A stretch of DNA of 9,768 bases from an uncultured Rhodospirillales bacterium (lineage in GTDB: Bacteria; Pseudomonadota; Alphaproteobacteria; Acetobacterales; Acetobacteraceae), in NCBI GenBank assembly GCA_903904805.1, contig CAIVDX010000456.1, positions 1 through 9,768 on the forward strand, written 5' to 3'. Position numbers and translations under genes: made by a program. The notes beneath the pieces are model-generated. The model was not told where the DNA came from. It saw nothing but the letters and a program-made list of their open reading frames with translations, and did no database searches. How positions within the stretch are numbered: the stretch's first letter is position 1; each line of letters opens with the position of its first letter. Positions 1 through 6,500 of this stretch are shown here, piece after piece.

Positions 1-580
1 ACGCCGCGCGATTGTCGCCGTGGGTGAAGCCGACATGGCTCATATCCAGGGCATTTTCGAGGTTCTGGAAAAAATTGCAGTCCCGCGAATAGGAATCGAG
101 CTCCAGCAGCCCCTCGAAGGATTCAAACGCCTCATAGCGGGGAAGGTCCGGTGGGGCGCCCTCGCCGAGATAGGCGAAGATCAGGCCAAGATATTCCCGC
201 ACCGCAAATCCGCGCGCGGGGGTGTTGTGGCAGAAGCGGGATTCCTCGGCCGGCTGCTCAAGGCACGCGCCATCCGGGCCGAACTTCCAGCCATGGTAGA
301 AGCATCTGAGATCGTCGCCCTCCACCCAGCCGGTGGCGAGCAGCGTGCCGCGATGCGGGCAGCGCCCGTCGATCAGATGCGGCTGCCCGCCCTCGCCGCG
401 ATAGAGCGTGAAGCGCTCGCCCATGATCCGCAGCGGCACCGCACGGCCGGCAGGCAGGTCCACGCCATGATAGATCGGGTGCCAGAAGCGTCGCAGATAG
501 CGGCCGGCCACGGTGCCAGGGGCGGTGGAGGGATCGATGATGCCGCGCGGACTGCCGGCGAAGGGGGCTGGATGATCCAT
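1..580 (-). CDS. Rieske [2Fe-2S] ring-hydroxylating oxygenase, alpha subunit (partial, C-terminus off left edge)
   Basis: This is the N-terminal 193 residues of a Rieske non-heme iron oxygenase; the reading frame is still open at base 1. The Rieske cluster motif is complete: C74-P-H76-R-G, then C93-F-Y-H96-G-W, giving the two Cys and two His ligands. Further on, NALDMSHVGFTH carries D179, H182 and H187, which fits the D-x2-H-x4-H pattern that bridges to and binds the mononuclear catalytic iron. The third iron ligand, an acidic residue, would lie outside the window. The layout resembles the vanillate demethylase/phthalate dioxygenase-like oxygenases, which hydroxylate or O-/N-dealkylate aromatic or heterocyclic substrates using electrons from a separate reductase. 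The start ATG at 580 is preceded by GGTGGAAG. The gene follows the LivJ-type receptor gene by 48 nt on the same strand, so it probably belongs to the same operon. The substrate is unknown, and no reductase is visible. Confidence 0.93.
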   Translation of the reverse strand, partial: MDHPAPFAGSPRGIIDPSTAPGTVAGRYLRRFWHPIYHGVDLPAGRAVPLRIMGERFTLYRGEGGQPHLIDGRCPHRGTLLATGWVEGDDLRCFYHGWKFGPDGACLEQPAEESRFCHNTPARGFAVREYLGLIFAYLGEGAPPDLPRYEAFESFEGLLELDSYSRDCNFFQNLENALDMSHVGFTHGDNRAA

Positions 581-620
581 GCCGCATCTTCCACCAACCG
601 GGCGGCCAATGAAAGAGTGC

Positions 621-653
621 GCCGGGCGCTATGGCAGCGGCGCGCCGCCCGGC
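621..653 (-). other. GC-rich inverted repeat spanning the stop codon of the LivJ-type receptor gene
   Basis: Bases 621-628 (GCCGGGCG) and 646-653 (CGCCCGGC) are perfect 8-bp inverted arms separated by 17 nt. Part of the separating stretch belongs to a second, 12-bp self-complementary run at 637-648. In the minus-strand transcript the hairpin would fold across the TAG stop and be followed by GCACTCTTTCATT, which is not a real U-tract. It could be a weak attenuator or a mRNA-stabilising element between the receptor and oxygenase genes. It could also be chance in very GC-rich sequence. Confidence 0.3.
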
Positions 654-1786
654 ATGCTGGCCCACACGAACCGCCCGGCCTCGCCATCCCACCGCACCAC
701 CACGGTGTCTGACACGCCAAGCCCACGCTCAGGCTTGTCGTGGAAGTCATAGATGCCATCGATCCCCGGCCAATCCTTCAGCCCGCTGATATAGGCGCGC
801 ATCTGCGCCGGCGTGGCGGTGGTGCCGAGATGGCGCAGCGCGTCGATGATGATCATCGCGGCGTCCCAGCTGGTGCCGGTCATGTTGTCCGGCAGCATGT
901 GCTGGCCAGCCAGCGCGCCATAGGCATCCTGCTGCACCGCCTCGACGCGGGGGTCCACAGCCAGGCCGGGATGGGCGGGGAACAGCGCGCTGCCGATATA
1001 AAGCTGGCGAGGGAACAGCCCGGCAAACCGTTCCATCTGCGCATAGATGAAATTGCCCGCCGTCGTCACCACGGGAATATCGAGATCGGATTGCGCGATC
1101 GCCTTCAGAATGGTGGCGAGCGCGGTGCCGGTGCTCCATGCCACGAACACGTCGGGCCGCACCTCCTTGCTGCGCTCGACCTGCGCGGTGACCGAAACAT
1201 CGCTGAGCCCGAAATGGGTTTGCGCGACCAGCTGCATGTCGGGATTTTCCGCCAGCGCCTCGGCCATCGCGCGATCGGCATCCTGCCCGGTGGCATCGGT
1301 GGAGGAGATCATCGCCAGGCGCGTCCAGCCCTTGCTGCGAAAAAACCGCATCAGCGTGCGCATGGTGTCGGCCGTGGAGGCCCCGACCGTCACGGCGTAG
1401 GAGCCAGGCGCGGGATGGAATCCCGGCGAAAGACAATAGAGCAGCGGGCCGTTGCGCATCAGCGGCGCCATCGCATTGCACATCGCCACCAGAGCGGATC
1501 CCATGATCACAGGCGGATGTTTGGAAATCGCCTCGGTGGCGAGCAGCACCGCGGTCTGCGGGCTGGTCTGGTCGTCATGGTAGATGAACTGAACAGGGCG
1601 CCCCTCAATGCCGCCCTCGCGCGTCGCCTTGTCGGCCACCAGATTCAGCACACGCTGCAAGGTCTGCCCGGCAAAGGCGCTGTTGCCGGAAAGCGGGAGA
1701 ATGACATCGATCCTCACCGGCTCGGCCGCGTGCGCGCCGAGGCAGGCAGCCAGCACCATCCCCCCCACCAGTGCCATATGGCGCAT
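629..1786 (-). CDS. LivJ-class ABC transporter substrate-binding protein (branched-chain amino acid/amide/aromatic type)
   Basis: This is a 385-residue periplasmic binding protein of the type I LivJ/AmiC fold (Peripla_BP_6). Residues 1-20 form a Sec signal peptide: a short basic start, a hydrophobic core and an AHA cleavage site before AEPVR. The mature protein opens with the typical strand and ligand loop VILPLSGNSAFAGQ and continues with the family's two-lobe pattern, including FIYHDDQTSP and TGTSWDAAMIIIDAL. The start ATG at 1786 is favoured because GGGGAG sits 9 nt upstream; the next in-frame ATG, at codon 4, is badly spaced from it. The protein would deliver a small organic solute to a HAAT-type ABC transporter, but no cognate permease or ATPase gene is in the window. 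Members of this class carry branched-chain amino acids, amides, urea or aromatic acids, and the ligand here cannot be read off. It lies between ackA (90 nt upstream) and the Rieske oxygenase (48 nt downstream). Confidence 0.9.
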   Translation of the reverse strand: MRHMALVGGMVLAACLGAHAAEPVRIDVILPLSGNSAFAGQTLQRVLNLVADKATREGGIEGRPVQFIYHDDQTSPQTAVLLATEAISKHPPVIMGSALVAMCNAMAPLMRNGPLLYCLSPGFHPAPGSYAVTVGASTADTMRTLMRFFRSKGWTRLAMISSTDATGQDADRAMAEALAENPDMQLVAQTHFGLSDVSVTAQVERSKEVRPDVFVAWSTGTALATILKAIAQSDLDIPVVTTAGNFIYAQMERFAGLFPRQLYIGSALFPAHPGLAVDPRVEAVQQDAYGALAGQHMLPDNMTGTSWDAAMIIIDALRHLGTTATPAQMRAYISGLKDWPGIDGIYDFHDKPERGLGVSDTVVVRWDGEAGRFVWASMPGGAPLP

Positions 1787-1876
1787 CGCGCGTCACTCCC
1801 CAGCTTTGACCTGGTCGATCCTCACGCCATCCGCGCGGGCCGACCTGCCGCGATCATGCCATGGCGGACCGCAGGG
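1787..1876 (-). other. Intergenic gap, ackA to LivJ-type receptor
   Basis: These 90 bases are the widest space inside the minus-strand gene run. I see the receptor's Shine-Dalgarno sequence (GGGGAG) near its end, and two trivial ATG-one codon-TGA runs. I see no hairpin with a U-tract and no convincing -35/-10 pair. Read-through from ackA is the simplest view, but a separate weak promoter for the last two genes cannot be excluded. Confidence 0.4.
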
Positions 1877-3064
1877 TCAAATCGCGGCGCGCTGCACCTC
1901 GATCGTGTGGCGGGCGATCATCGCCTCCTCATTGGTGCGGATCACGAACACCCGCACGCGCGAGCGCTCGGTGGAAATGATATCGGCACCGGCACGGTTT
2001 GCCGTGCGGTCCAGCTCCACCCCGATCCATTCCATGCCTTCCAGCACGCGCTCGCGCACATGCCATGAATTCTCGCCGATGCCGCCGCAGAACACCATCG
2101 CGTCAAGTCCCTTGAGTACGGCAGCAAATCCGCCAAGCTCCCGACGGATGCGCGAGATGAAATACTCGATCGCCTGGTTCGCCTCGGCGGTGCCCGCGGC
2201 TTCGAGCTCGCGCATGTCGTGCGACAGGCCCGACAGCCCCTTCAGGCCCGACTGGCGATACAGCATGTCCGCCACATGATCTGCACTCATGCCGCGCTCC
2301 TGCATGAGGTAGAGCACCACGCCCGGGTCGAGCTGGCCGCAGCGCGTGCCCATCGGCAGCCCGTCAAGCGCGGTGAAACCCATCGTGCTCGCCACGGAAA
2401 GCCCATCGCGGATCGCGCACATCGAGGCGCCGTTGCCCAGATGCGCAACCACCACCCGCCCGGCGGCATGGTGCGGCGCGATCCGCTGCAATTTCTGCGA
2501 GACATATTCATAGGAAAGCCCATGAAAGCCATAGCGGCGCACACCCTCGTCGTAGAAATGGCGCGGGATGGCAAAGGTATCGGCAACAAAGGGCTGGCCG
2601 CGATGAAAGGCGGTGTCGAAGCAGGCGACCTGCTGCACATGCGGCCAGGCGTCGCGCGCCGCCAGAATGCCGGCGATGGAGTGCGGCTGATGCAATGGCG
2701 CAAGTGGAACCAGGGTGCGCAGATACGCCAGCACCTCATCGGTCACGATGGCCGGCGCGCTCATGGTCGGTCCGCCATGGACCACGCGGTGGCCGGCGGC
2801 GATCACCTGGGCGTGCGGAAAGGCGGTGCGCCGCCAGGCCAGCACGCGCTGCAGCGTGTCGGTGTGAAAGCCCACATCCGCCCGCGATTCCCAGCGCTCC
2901 TCATGGGTGATGGTGCCGACAGCATCACGCACCTTGATGTGGCGCGCCGCGCCATCAATCTCAGCGAGCCCGATCGCCAAAGCGGCCGGCTCAACCGCAT
3001 GATCCTCAAACAGCGCGAACTTGATCGATGACGACCCGGCGTTCAGCGTGATGACATGCGCCAT
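1877..3064 (-). CDS. ackA: Acetate kinase (acetate/propionate kinase family)
   Basis: A 395-residue kinase of the ASKHA fold that interconverts acetyl phosphate (or propionyl phosphate) plus ADP with the acid plus ATP. Diagnostic segments appear in order: phosphate-binding LNAGSSSIKF (N8), GHRVVHGG (R93), APLHQPHSI, ACFDTAFH (D150), YGFHGLSYEYV (H181), AHLGNGAS (H208), MGTRCGQLDPG (R241), SGLSHDMREL, the adenine-region FCGGIGENS (about 325-333), and RTNEEAMIAR (E380). These match the catalytic Asn, Arg, Asp, His, Arg and Glu positions known from the Methanosarcina enzyme. Local variants such as HQP for HNP and GQLDP for GDLDP look like subfamily differences. The start at 3064 is chosen because AGGG lies 6 nt upstream and the protein begins with the canonical strand; the longer frame to 3172 would add 36 residues inside the upstream gene. 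The upstream stop and this start are arranged TGA-G-ATG, so translational coupling with the acyltransferase is expected. Confidence 0.96.
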   Translation of the reverse strand: MAHVITLNAGSSSIKFALFEDHAVEPAALAIGLAEIDGAARHIKVRDAVGTITHEERWESRADVGFHTDTLQRVLAWRRTAFPHAQVIAAGHRVVHGGPTMSAPAIVTDEVLAYLRTLVPLAPLHQPHSIAGILAARDAWPHVQQVACFDTAFHRGQPFVADTFAIPRHFYDEGVRRYGFHGLSYEYVSQKLQRIAPHHAAGRVVVAHLGNGASMCAIRDGLSVASTMGFTALDGLPMGTRCGQLDPGVVLYLMQERGMSADHVADMLYRQSGLKGLSGLSHDMRELEAAGTAEANQAIEYFISRIRRELGGFAAVLKGLDAMVFCGGIGENSWHVRERVLEGMEWIGVELDRTANRAGADIISTERSRVRVFVIRTNEEAMIARHTIEVQRAAI

Positions 3065-3065
3065 C

Positions 3066-4466
3066 TCAAGCCCTGGCCGGCGGCGGCACTGCGCTTGTGC
3101 CGGTGCGCAGCCAGGCCTCGAACAGCACTGCCACCACGCAGCTGAACAGCCGCGCGGCGGCATCGTCCGCACGGCTGGTCAGCAACACCGGCACTTTCGC
3201 CCCCAGAACGATGCCGGCACCCTCCGCCTGCGCGGCATAGGTGAGTTCCTTCGCCAGAATGTTTCCGGCTTCCAGGCCCGGCGCCACCAGCACATCGGCG
3301 CGACCGGCAACCAATGAGACAATGCCTTTGGTTTTTGCCGCCGACAGGCTGATCGCATTGTCCATCGCCAACGGCCCGTCCACCAGGCCGCCGCGGATCT
3401 GGCCGCGGTCCGCCATCTTTGACAGCGCCGCCGCGTCCAGCGTGGATTGGATCTTCGGGTTCACCACCTCAACCGCGGAGAGAATGCCCACCTTCGGCAG
3501 CCTGATGCCGAGTGCGAGCGCCAGATCGATCGCATTCTGCGTGATGTCCACCTTGTCCTCAAGCGTGGGCGCGATGTTGATCGCCGCATCGGTGACCAGC
3601 AGCAGGTCCGACAGATGCGGCACATCCATCACGAACACATGCGAGATGCGCCGACCAACGCGCAGCCCGCCCTGCGACTTCACCACATGCCTGAGAAGTT
3701 CGTCGGTGTGCAAAGCGCCTTTCATCACGGCACCAACCCGGCCCTCATGCACCAGTGCCACGCCACGGGCGGCCGCCGCGTCGTGGCTGGGCAGGTCGAT
3801 GATCTCGATGCCGGTGAGATCAAGGCCGAGGCCGGCCGCGATCGTCCGGATTTTCGTCTCGTTGCCGAGCAGAATCGGCGCGATCAACCCGGCATCACGC
3901 GCTTCCATCGGCCCCAGCAGGGAGCTGTCATCTTCGGGAGCCACCACCGCCGTCGGCAGCGGCGGCAACGGCGCGCAGGCGGCCTGCAGGCGCGCGGCAT
4001 GGCGGTGCAGCGCGACGGTCAACTCGGGCAGGCCAGGGTCGCGATAGGCAATCGCCTGCGCCGGCGGGCTGATCACAGCCAGGCCATCGACCAGCACCTC
4101 AGCGCCACGCAGGATCTGCGTGCGCAGACTCACCTGATCCGGCGGTGTCTTTTCCGAAACACGCACCGTCACTGTCAGCACATCACCCACATGCGCGCGG
4201 CTCAGAAAGGTGAGCGACTGCGCGCGATACACCGTGCCCGGGCCGGGCAGCAGATTGCCCAGCACCGCGGAGAACAGCGAGCCCAGCCACATCGAGGGCG
4301 CCGGTGCCGTGCCGTCGTCACATGCGCGATCGGTGGCGGGCAGGTTCGCCGGATTCAGATTGCCGCTGACATGGGCGAACACATACAGATCATCGGCGGT
4401 CACGCGGCGGGTCATCGCGGCGTGGTCGCCAATCTCCAGATCAGCGAAGACCTTGCTGAATGCCAT
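3066..4466 (-). CDS. MaoC-like hydratase domain fused to phosphate acetyl/butyryltransferase
   Basis: A 466-residue two-domain cytoplasmic protein of the type annotated as bifunctional enoyl-CoA hydratase/phosphate acetyltransferase. Residues about 1-135 form a MaoC hot-dog domain, recognisable from SGNLNPAN, APSMWLGSLFSAVLGNLLPGPG and a core resembling (R)-specific enoyl-CoA hydratases. Residues about 180-455 form a Pta/Ptb domain with MKGALHTDELLRH, RRISHVFVMDVP, VTDAAINIAPTLEDKVDITQ, LVDGPLAMDNAIS, APGLEAGNILAKELTY and GIVLGAKVPVLLTSRAD, all well preserved. The transferase makes acetyl phosphate (or another acyl phosphate) from acyl-CoA and phosphate, feeding the acetate kinase encoded immediately downstream. 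In the MaoC domain the positions of the catalytic Asp and His are Asn (N36 and N41), so hydratase activity is doubtful. The start lies 3 nt after the receptor's stop, with GAGGG directly abutting the ATG, which suggests translation depends on ribosomes arriving from upstream. Confidence 0.93.
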   Translation of the reverse strand: MAFSKVFADLEIGDHAAMTRRVTADDLYVFAHVSGNLNPANLPATDRACDDGTAPAPSMWLGSLFSAVLGNLLPGPGTVYRAQSLTFLSRAHVGDVLTVTVRVSEKTPPDQVSLRTQILRGAEVLVDGLAVISPPAQAIAYRDPGLPELTVALHRHAARLQAACAPLPPLPTAVVAPEDDSSLLGPMEARDAGLIAPILLGNETKIRTIAAGLGLDLTGIEIIDLPSHDAAAARGVALVHEGRVGAVMKGALHTDELLRHVVKSQGGLRVGRRISHVFVMDVPHLSDLLLVTDAAINIAPTLEDKVDITQNAIDLALALGIRLPKVGILSAVEVVNPKIQSTLDAAALSKMADRGQIRGGLVDGPLAMDNAISLSAAKTKGIVSLVAGRADVLVAPGLEAGNILAKELTYAAQAEGAGIVLGAKVPVLLTSRADDAAARLFSCVVAVLFEAWLRTGTSAVPPPARA

Positions 4467-4469
4467 CCC

Positions 4470-5423
4470 TCAGGGCAGCTTCACCGGCACGAAGCGCCCG
4501 TCATACAGCGCCGACGTCGGCGGCACCTCATCCAGAATGCCCAGCTCCTTCAGCGAAGCCGCGACGATCTGCAATGTCGGCTGATCGAATGCGCCATCGT
4601 CTGACATCATCGCGATCTCCTTGTCATAGGTCTCCGACGCCACCCCCTCCGACAGCCCCATCGTGTGCTGCGCGCCCACCATCGAGGGCGCCTTGTTCGC
4701 GCGCATGAAGGCGATCGTGCGGAACCAGGCGCGCAGCACACGGCGCACCACATCCGGCCTGGTGTCGATCACCTCCTGCCGCGCGAACATCACATGGGTG
4801 TAGAACTGCTTGATCCGGTCACCAAAATTCACCAGCACGCGAAACGCGCCATCATGCTGCAGCTGCAGGCAGCTGGCCAGCTCGCTCACGAACCCATCCG
4901 CCTGCCCACTGCGCACCGCCGCCGCGGAGGAGCTGTTCGGCCCCAGCGCCATGCCCTTGATCCCGTCGCTCCCCCAGCCTTCCTGGCGCGAGGTCTCACG
5001 CACCAGCCAGTCGGTCAGGCTGCCCACCGTGGTGAAGCCGATCCGCTTGCCGCGCAGCTCCTGCGGGCCCTGCACGCCGCCCTTCACCGGCACGCACAAT
5101 GACATGTTGTACGGCGGCCCCGCGATCACCGCGATCGCCGGTGCCGGCGCGCCCTTCACGTGAAAACCCATCGCCGGGCCGGAGCCGAGCCCGAAATCGA
5201 CCGAGCCCGAGGCCATCGCCTGCTGCAGCACCGCATCGCCGCGAAAGGCCGGCATGCTCACATTCAGCCCCTCCGACTGAAAAATACCCGCGGCGATGCC
5301 GATATCCAGCGTGGTGAACGCGAACGAGGTCTCCACCGCCTTGCCGATGCTCACATCGTCGGCAGCCCGGGCCACCGGCGCGGCACACACCGCGAGGCAT
5401 AGGGCTTTGGCGATCAGCTTCAT
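4470..5423 (-). CDS. NitT/TauT-class ABC transporter substrate-binding protein
   Basis: A 317-residue periplasmic binding protein of the SsuA/TauA/THI5-like group. Residues 1-20 are a Sec signal peptide ending ARA before ADDVS; there is no convincing lipobox. The mature N-terminus shows the family pattern: FTTLDIGIAAGIFQSEGLNV (ligand approach and first helix), FRGDAVLQQAMASGSVDFGL, then LRGKRIGFTTVGSLTDWLVR and SGQADGFVSE (second lobe). Family members bind taurine, sulfonates, nitrate, pyrimidine precursors or aromatic acids, and the ligand here is not predictable. The ATG at 5423 is preceded by GGGAGG at an 8-nt spacing; this Shine-Dalgarno sequence lies inside a predicted hairpin (5430-5454). 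A longer frame upstream to 5666 overlaps the LysR gene and lacks support. The gene follows lysR by 71 nt and precedes the acyltransferase by 3 nt. No partner permease or ATPase is in the window. Confidence 0.91.
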   Translation of the reverse strand: MKLIAKALCLAVCAAPVARAADDVSIGKAVETSFAFTTLDIGIAAGIFQSEGLNVSMPAFRGDAVLQQAMASGSVDFGLGSGPAMGFHVKGAPAPAIAVIAGPPYNMSLCVPVKGGVQGPQELRGKRIGFTTVGSLTDWLVRETSRQEGWGSDGIKGMALGPNSSSAAAVRSGQADGFVSELASCLQLQHDGAFRVLVNFGDRIKQFYTHVMFARQEVIDTRPDVVRRVLRAWFRTIAFMRANKAPSMVGAQHTMGLSEGVASETYDKEIAMMSDDGAFDQPTLQIVAASLKELGILDEVPPTSALYDGRFVPVKLP

Positions 5424-5429
5424 TTGTCC

Positions 5430-5454
5430 GTCCTCCCGGATGTCCGGGCGGGAC
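5430..5454 (-). promoter_or_regulatory. Leader hairpin burying the ribosome binding site of the NitT-type receptor gene
   Basis: Bases 5435-5440 (CCCGGA) and 5443-5448 (TCCGGG) are perfect inverted arms with a 2-nt spacer. The pairing extends outward past one mismatch and one bulge through 5430-5433 with 5450-5454. In the minus-strand mRNA the 3' arm contains the GGGAGG Shine-Dalgarno sequence (5432-5437) that serves the ATG at 5423. In RNA the terminal A-U pair must open, leaving a 4-nt loop on a mostly G-C stem. The structure would lower initiation unless it is melted or bound. There is no U-tract, so it is not a terminator. Confidence 0.45.
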
Positions 5455-5484
5455 CATCGGTCAGCCGCGCCGGCTTGGCAAGCG

Positions 5485-5504
5485 CGCCGCCGGGTCAGGC
5501 GGCG
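5485..5504 (-). other. GC-rich hairpin across the lysR stop codon
   Basis: CGCCGCC (5485-5491) and GGCGGCG (5498-5504) form a perfect 7-bp stem with a 6-nt loop that contains the TGA of the regulator gene. A small second inverted repeat (GCTTG-C-CAAGC) follows in the transcript. No run of U comes after either, so an intrinsic terminator is not supported. It may only slow 3' decay or partly insulate lysR from the receptor gene. Confidence 0.3.
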
Positions 5505-6403
5505 GCCAGCGCGGCCGACATGGATAGCGCTTGGGCGAACTCCACCGCCGCGCGTCCGGGTCGGCGCCCGGCGGCGAAGGCCTGGCGCACATCCACCCAC
5601 AAAGGCGGGCAGGCGACGGGCAATTCCACCACCTCGCCGCGCCGCACCGCCTCGGTCATGCTGCACACCAGCGAGCAGGTGAGCCCGACGCCACGGCTGA
5701 CCATCGCCCGCACGATCGCCGCCTCCTGCACCTGGCAGGCAACCGGCGAGGCAGGCACACCGGCCTCGGCCAGCATCTCATCCACCATGCGGGCGAAGCG
5801 CGAGCCGCGATCGGCGATCACGAAGCCATGGCGCGCCAACTCGCCGATCTCGATGCGTTCGCGCCGGGCCAGCGGGTGCTGCGGGCCGGCATAGAACCGG
5901 AACCCGGCCTGGCCGACCACCTCGCTCGCCACATCCATCACATGGCCGCGGGCGAACAGAAAGCCGATATCGGCGCGGCCATCGAGCAGCGCGCGCACCA
6001 CATCCTCATAGCGCCCGGCCTCGATCACCAGCTCCAGATCCTCGCGCCGCCGGGCGAAATCGGCCATCGGCTCGGTGATCAGAAAATTGGCGATGCTGCG
6101 CTGGGCGCACACCACCAGCCGGCTCTTCGCGCCGCCCGCCAGGCCCAGGCTGCTGGCCATCGCCTCGGCCTGCGCCAGCAGCGCCACCGCGCGCTCATGC
6201 AGCCGCCGCCCATGCTCGGTGAGGCCGGAGGCGGCGCCACGCCGGCGCTCGAACAGGGTCTGCCCCAGCTGCTGCTCCAGCGCCTGCACATGGCCGCTCA
6301 CCGAGGGCTGCGAGATGCCCAGCCGGTCGGCCGCCCCGCGCACGCTGCCGGCCTCCACGACGGCGATGAACACTTCCAGGCGGCGAAAGCTTGCGGGGAA
6401 CAT
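5495..6403 (-). CDS. LysR-type transcriptional regulator
   Basis: A 302-residue LysR-family DNA-binding regulator. The N-terminal winged helix-turn-helix covers about residues 5-65: RRLEVFIAVVEAGSVRGAAD, then RLGISQPSVSGHVQALEQQL, then LFERRRGAASGLTEHG. A linker helix follows (about 66-92), then a two-lobe effector-binding domain (about 95-295) with RADIGFLFARG, GFVIADRGSRF and MVSRGVGLTCSLV. The ATG at 6403 is preferred because it puts the helix-turn-helix at the usual distance from the N-terminus. A GTG at 6442 would add 13 residues and absorb the dyad at 6406-6427; neither start has a strong Shine-Dalgarno sequence. It lies at the head of the minus-strand gene run and divergently to hyuAB. 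By analogy with the family, it probably represses its own gene and activates the divergent genes on binding a pathway metabolite; this is inference. Confidence 0.94.
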   Translation of the reverse strand: MFPASFRRLEVFIAVVEAGSVRGAADRLGISQPSVSGHVQALEQQLGQTLFERRRGAASGLTEHGRRLHERAVALLAQAEAMASSLGLAGGAKSRLVVCAQRSIANFLITEPMADFARRREDLELVIEAGRYEDVVRALLDGRADIGFLFARGHVMDVASEVVGQAGFRFYAGPQHPLARRERIEIGELARHGFVIADRGSRFARMVDEMLAEAGVPASPVACQVQEAAIVRAMVSRGVGLTCSLVCSMTEAVRRGEVVELPVACPPLWVDVRQAFAAGRRPGRAAVEFAQALSMSAALAAA

Positions 6404-6500
6404 AAGTGATAGTCTCAGGACAATGACCCCCTCGTCAACCACCCCGTTGCTTCACCGGCCCGGCGGGCGCATGCCCGCGCCAACTCACGGGAGGTTTGCG
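6404..6500. promoter_or_regulatory. Divergent control region between lysR and hyuAB
   Basis: This 97-nt gap must hold the signals that start hyuAB and probably lysR. Bases 6406-6427 form an imperfect dyad: GTGATAGTC and GACAATGAC around TCAG, with 7 of 9 positions complementary, a plausible LysR operator. Bases 6463-6478 form a second palindrome, GCGGGC and GCCCGC around GCAT, in what would be the hyuA leader. GGGAGG at 6489-6494 is the hyuA ribosome binding site. I cannot point to a convincing sigma-70 -35/-10 pair on either strand. Confidence 0.5.

Noticed and set aside
740..2068. Long open frame on the plus strand (442 codons) opposite the LivJ-type receptor
   Set aside because: It is antisense to a gene with a clear signal peptide and family motifs, crosses the ackA boundary, is rich in Arg/His/Gly as expected of a GC-rich shadow frame, and shows no recognisable domain.
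3065..3172. 36-codon N-terminal extension of ackA
   Set aside because: It would overlap the end of the acyltransferase gene. The ATG at 3064 gives the canonical acetate kinase N-terminus with a Shine-Dalgarno sequence 6 nt upstream.
3447..4604. Plus-strand open frame of 385 codons opposite the MaoC-Pta fusion
   Set aside because: The opposite strand encodes a complete, motif-rich enzyme. This frame has an Arg/His/Gln-rich composition and no domain.
5485..5504. Intrinsic terminator after lysR
   Set aside because: A stem is present, but no run of U follows in the minus-strand transcript, so termination is not supported. It is kept only as a hairpin.
5531..6409. Plus-strand open frame of 292 codons opposite lysR
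   Set aside because: It is antisense to a well-supported LysR gene, with shadow-like His/Ala/Gly composition and no ribosome binding site support.
6075..6500. N-terminal extension of the hyuA frame by 142 codons
   Set aside because: The extension overlaps lysR in antisense and has low-quality composition, whereas the ATG at 6501 has an excellent ribosome binding site and starts exactly at the conserved nucleotide-binding motif.
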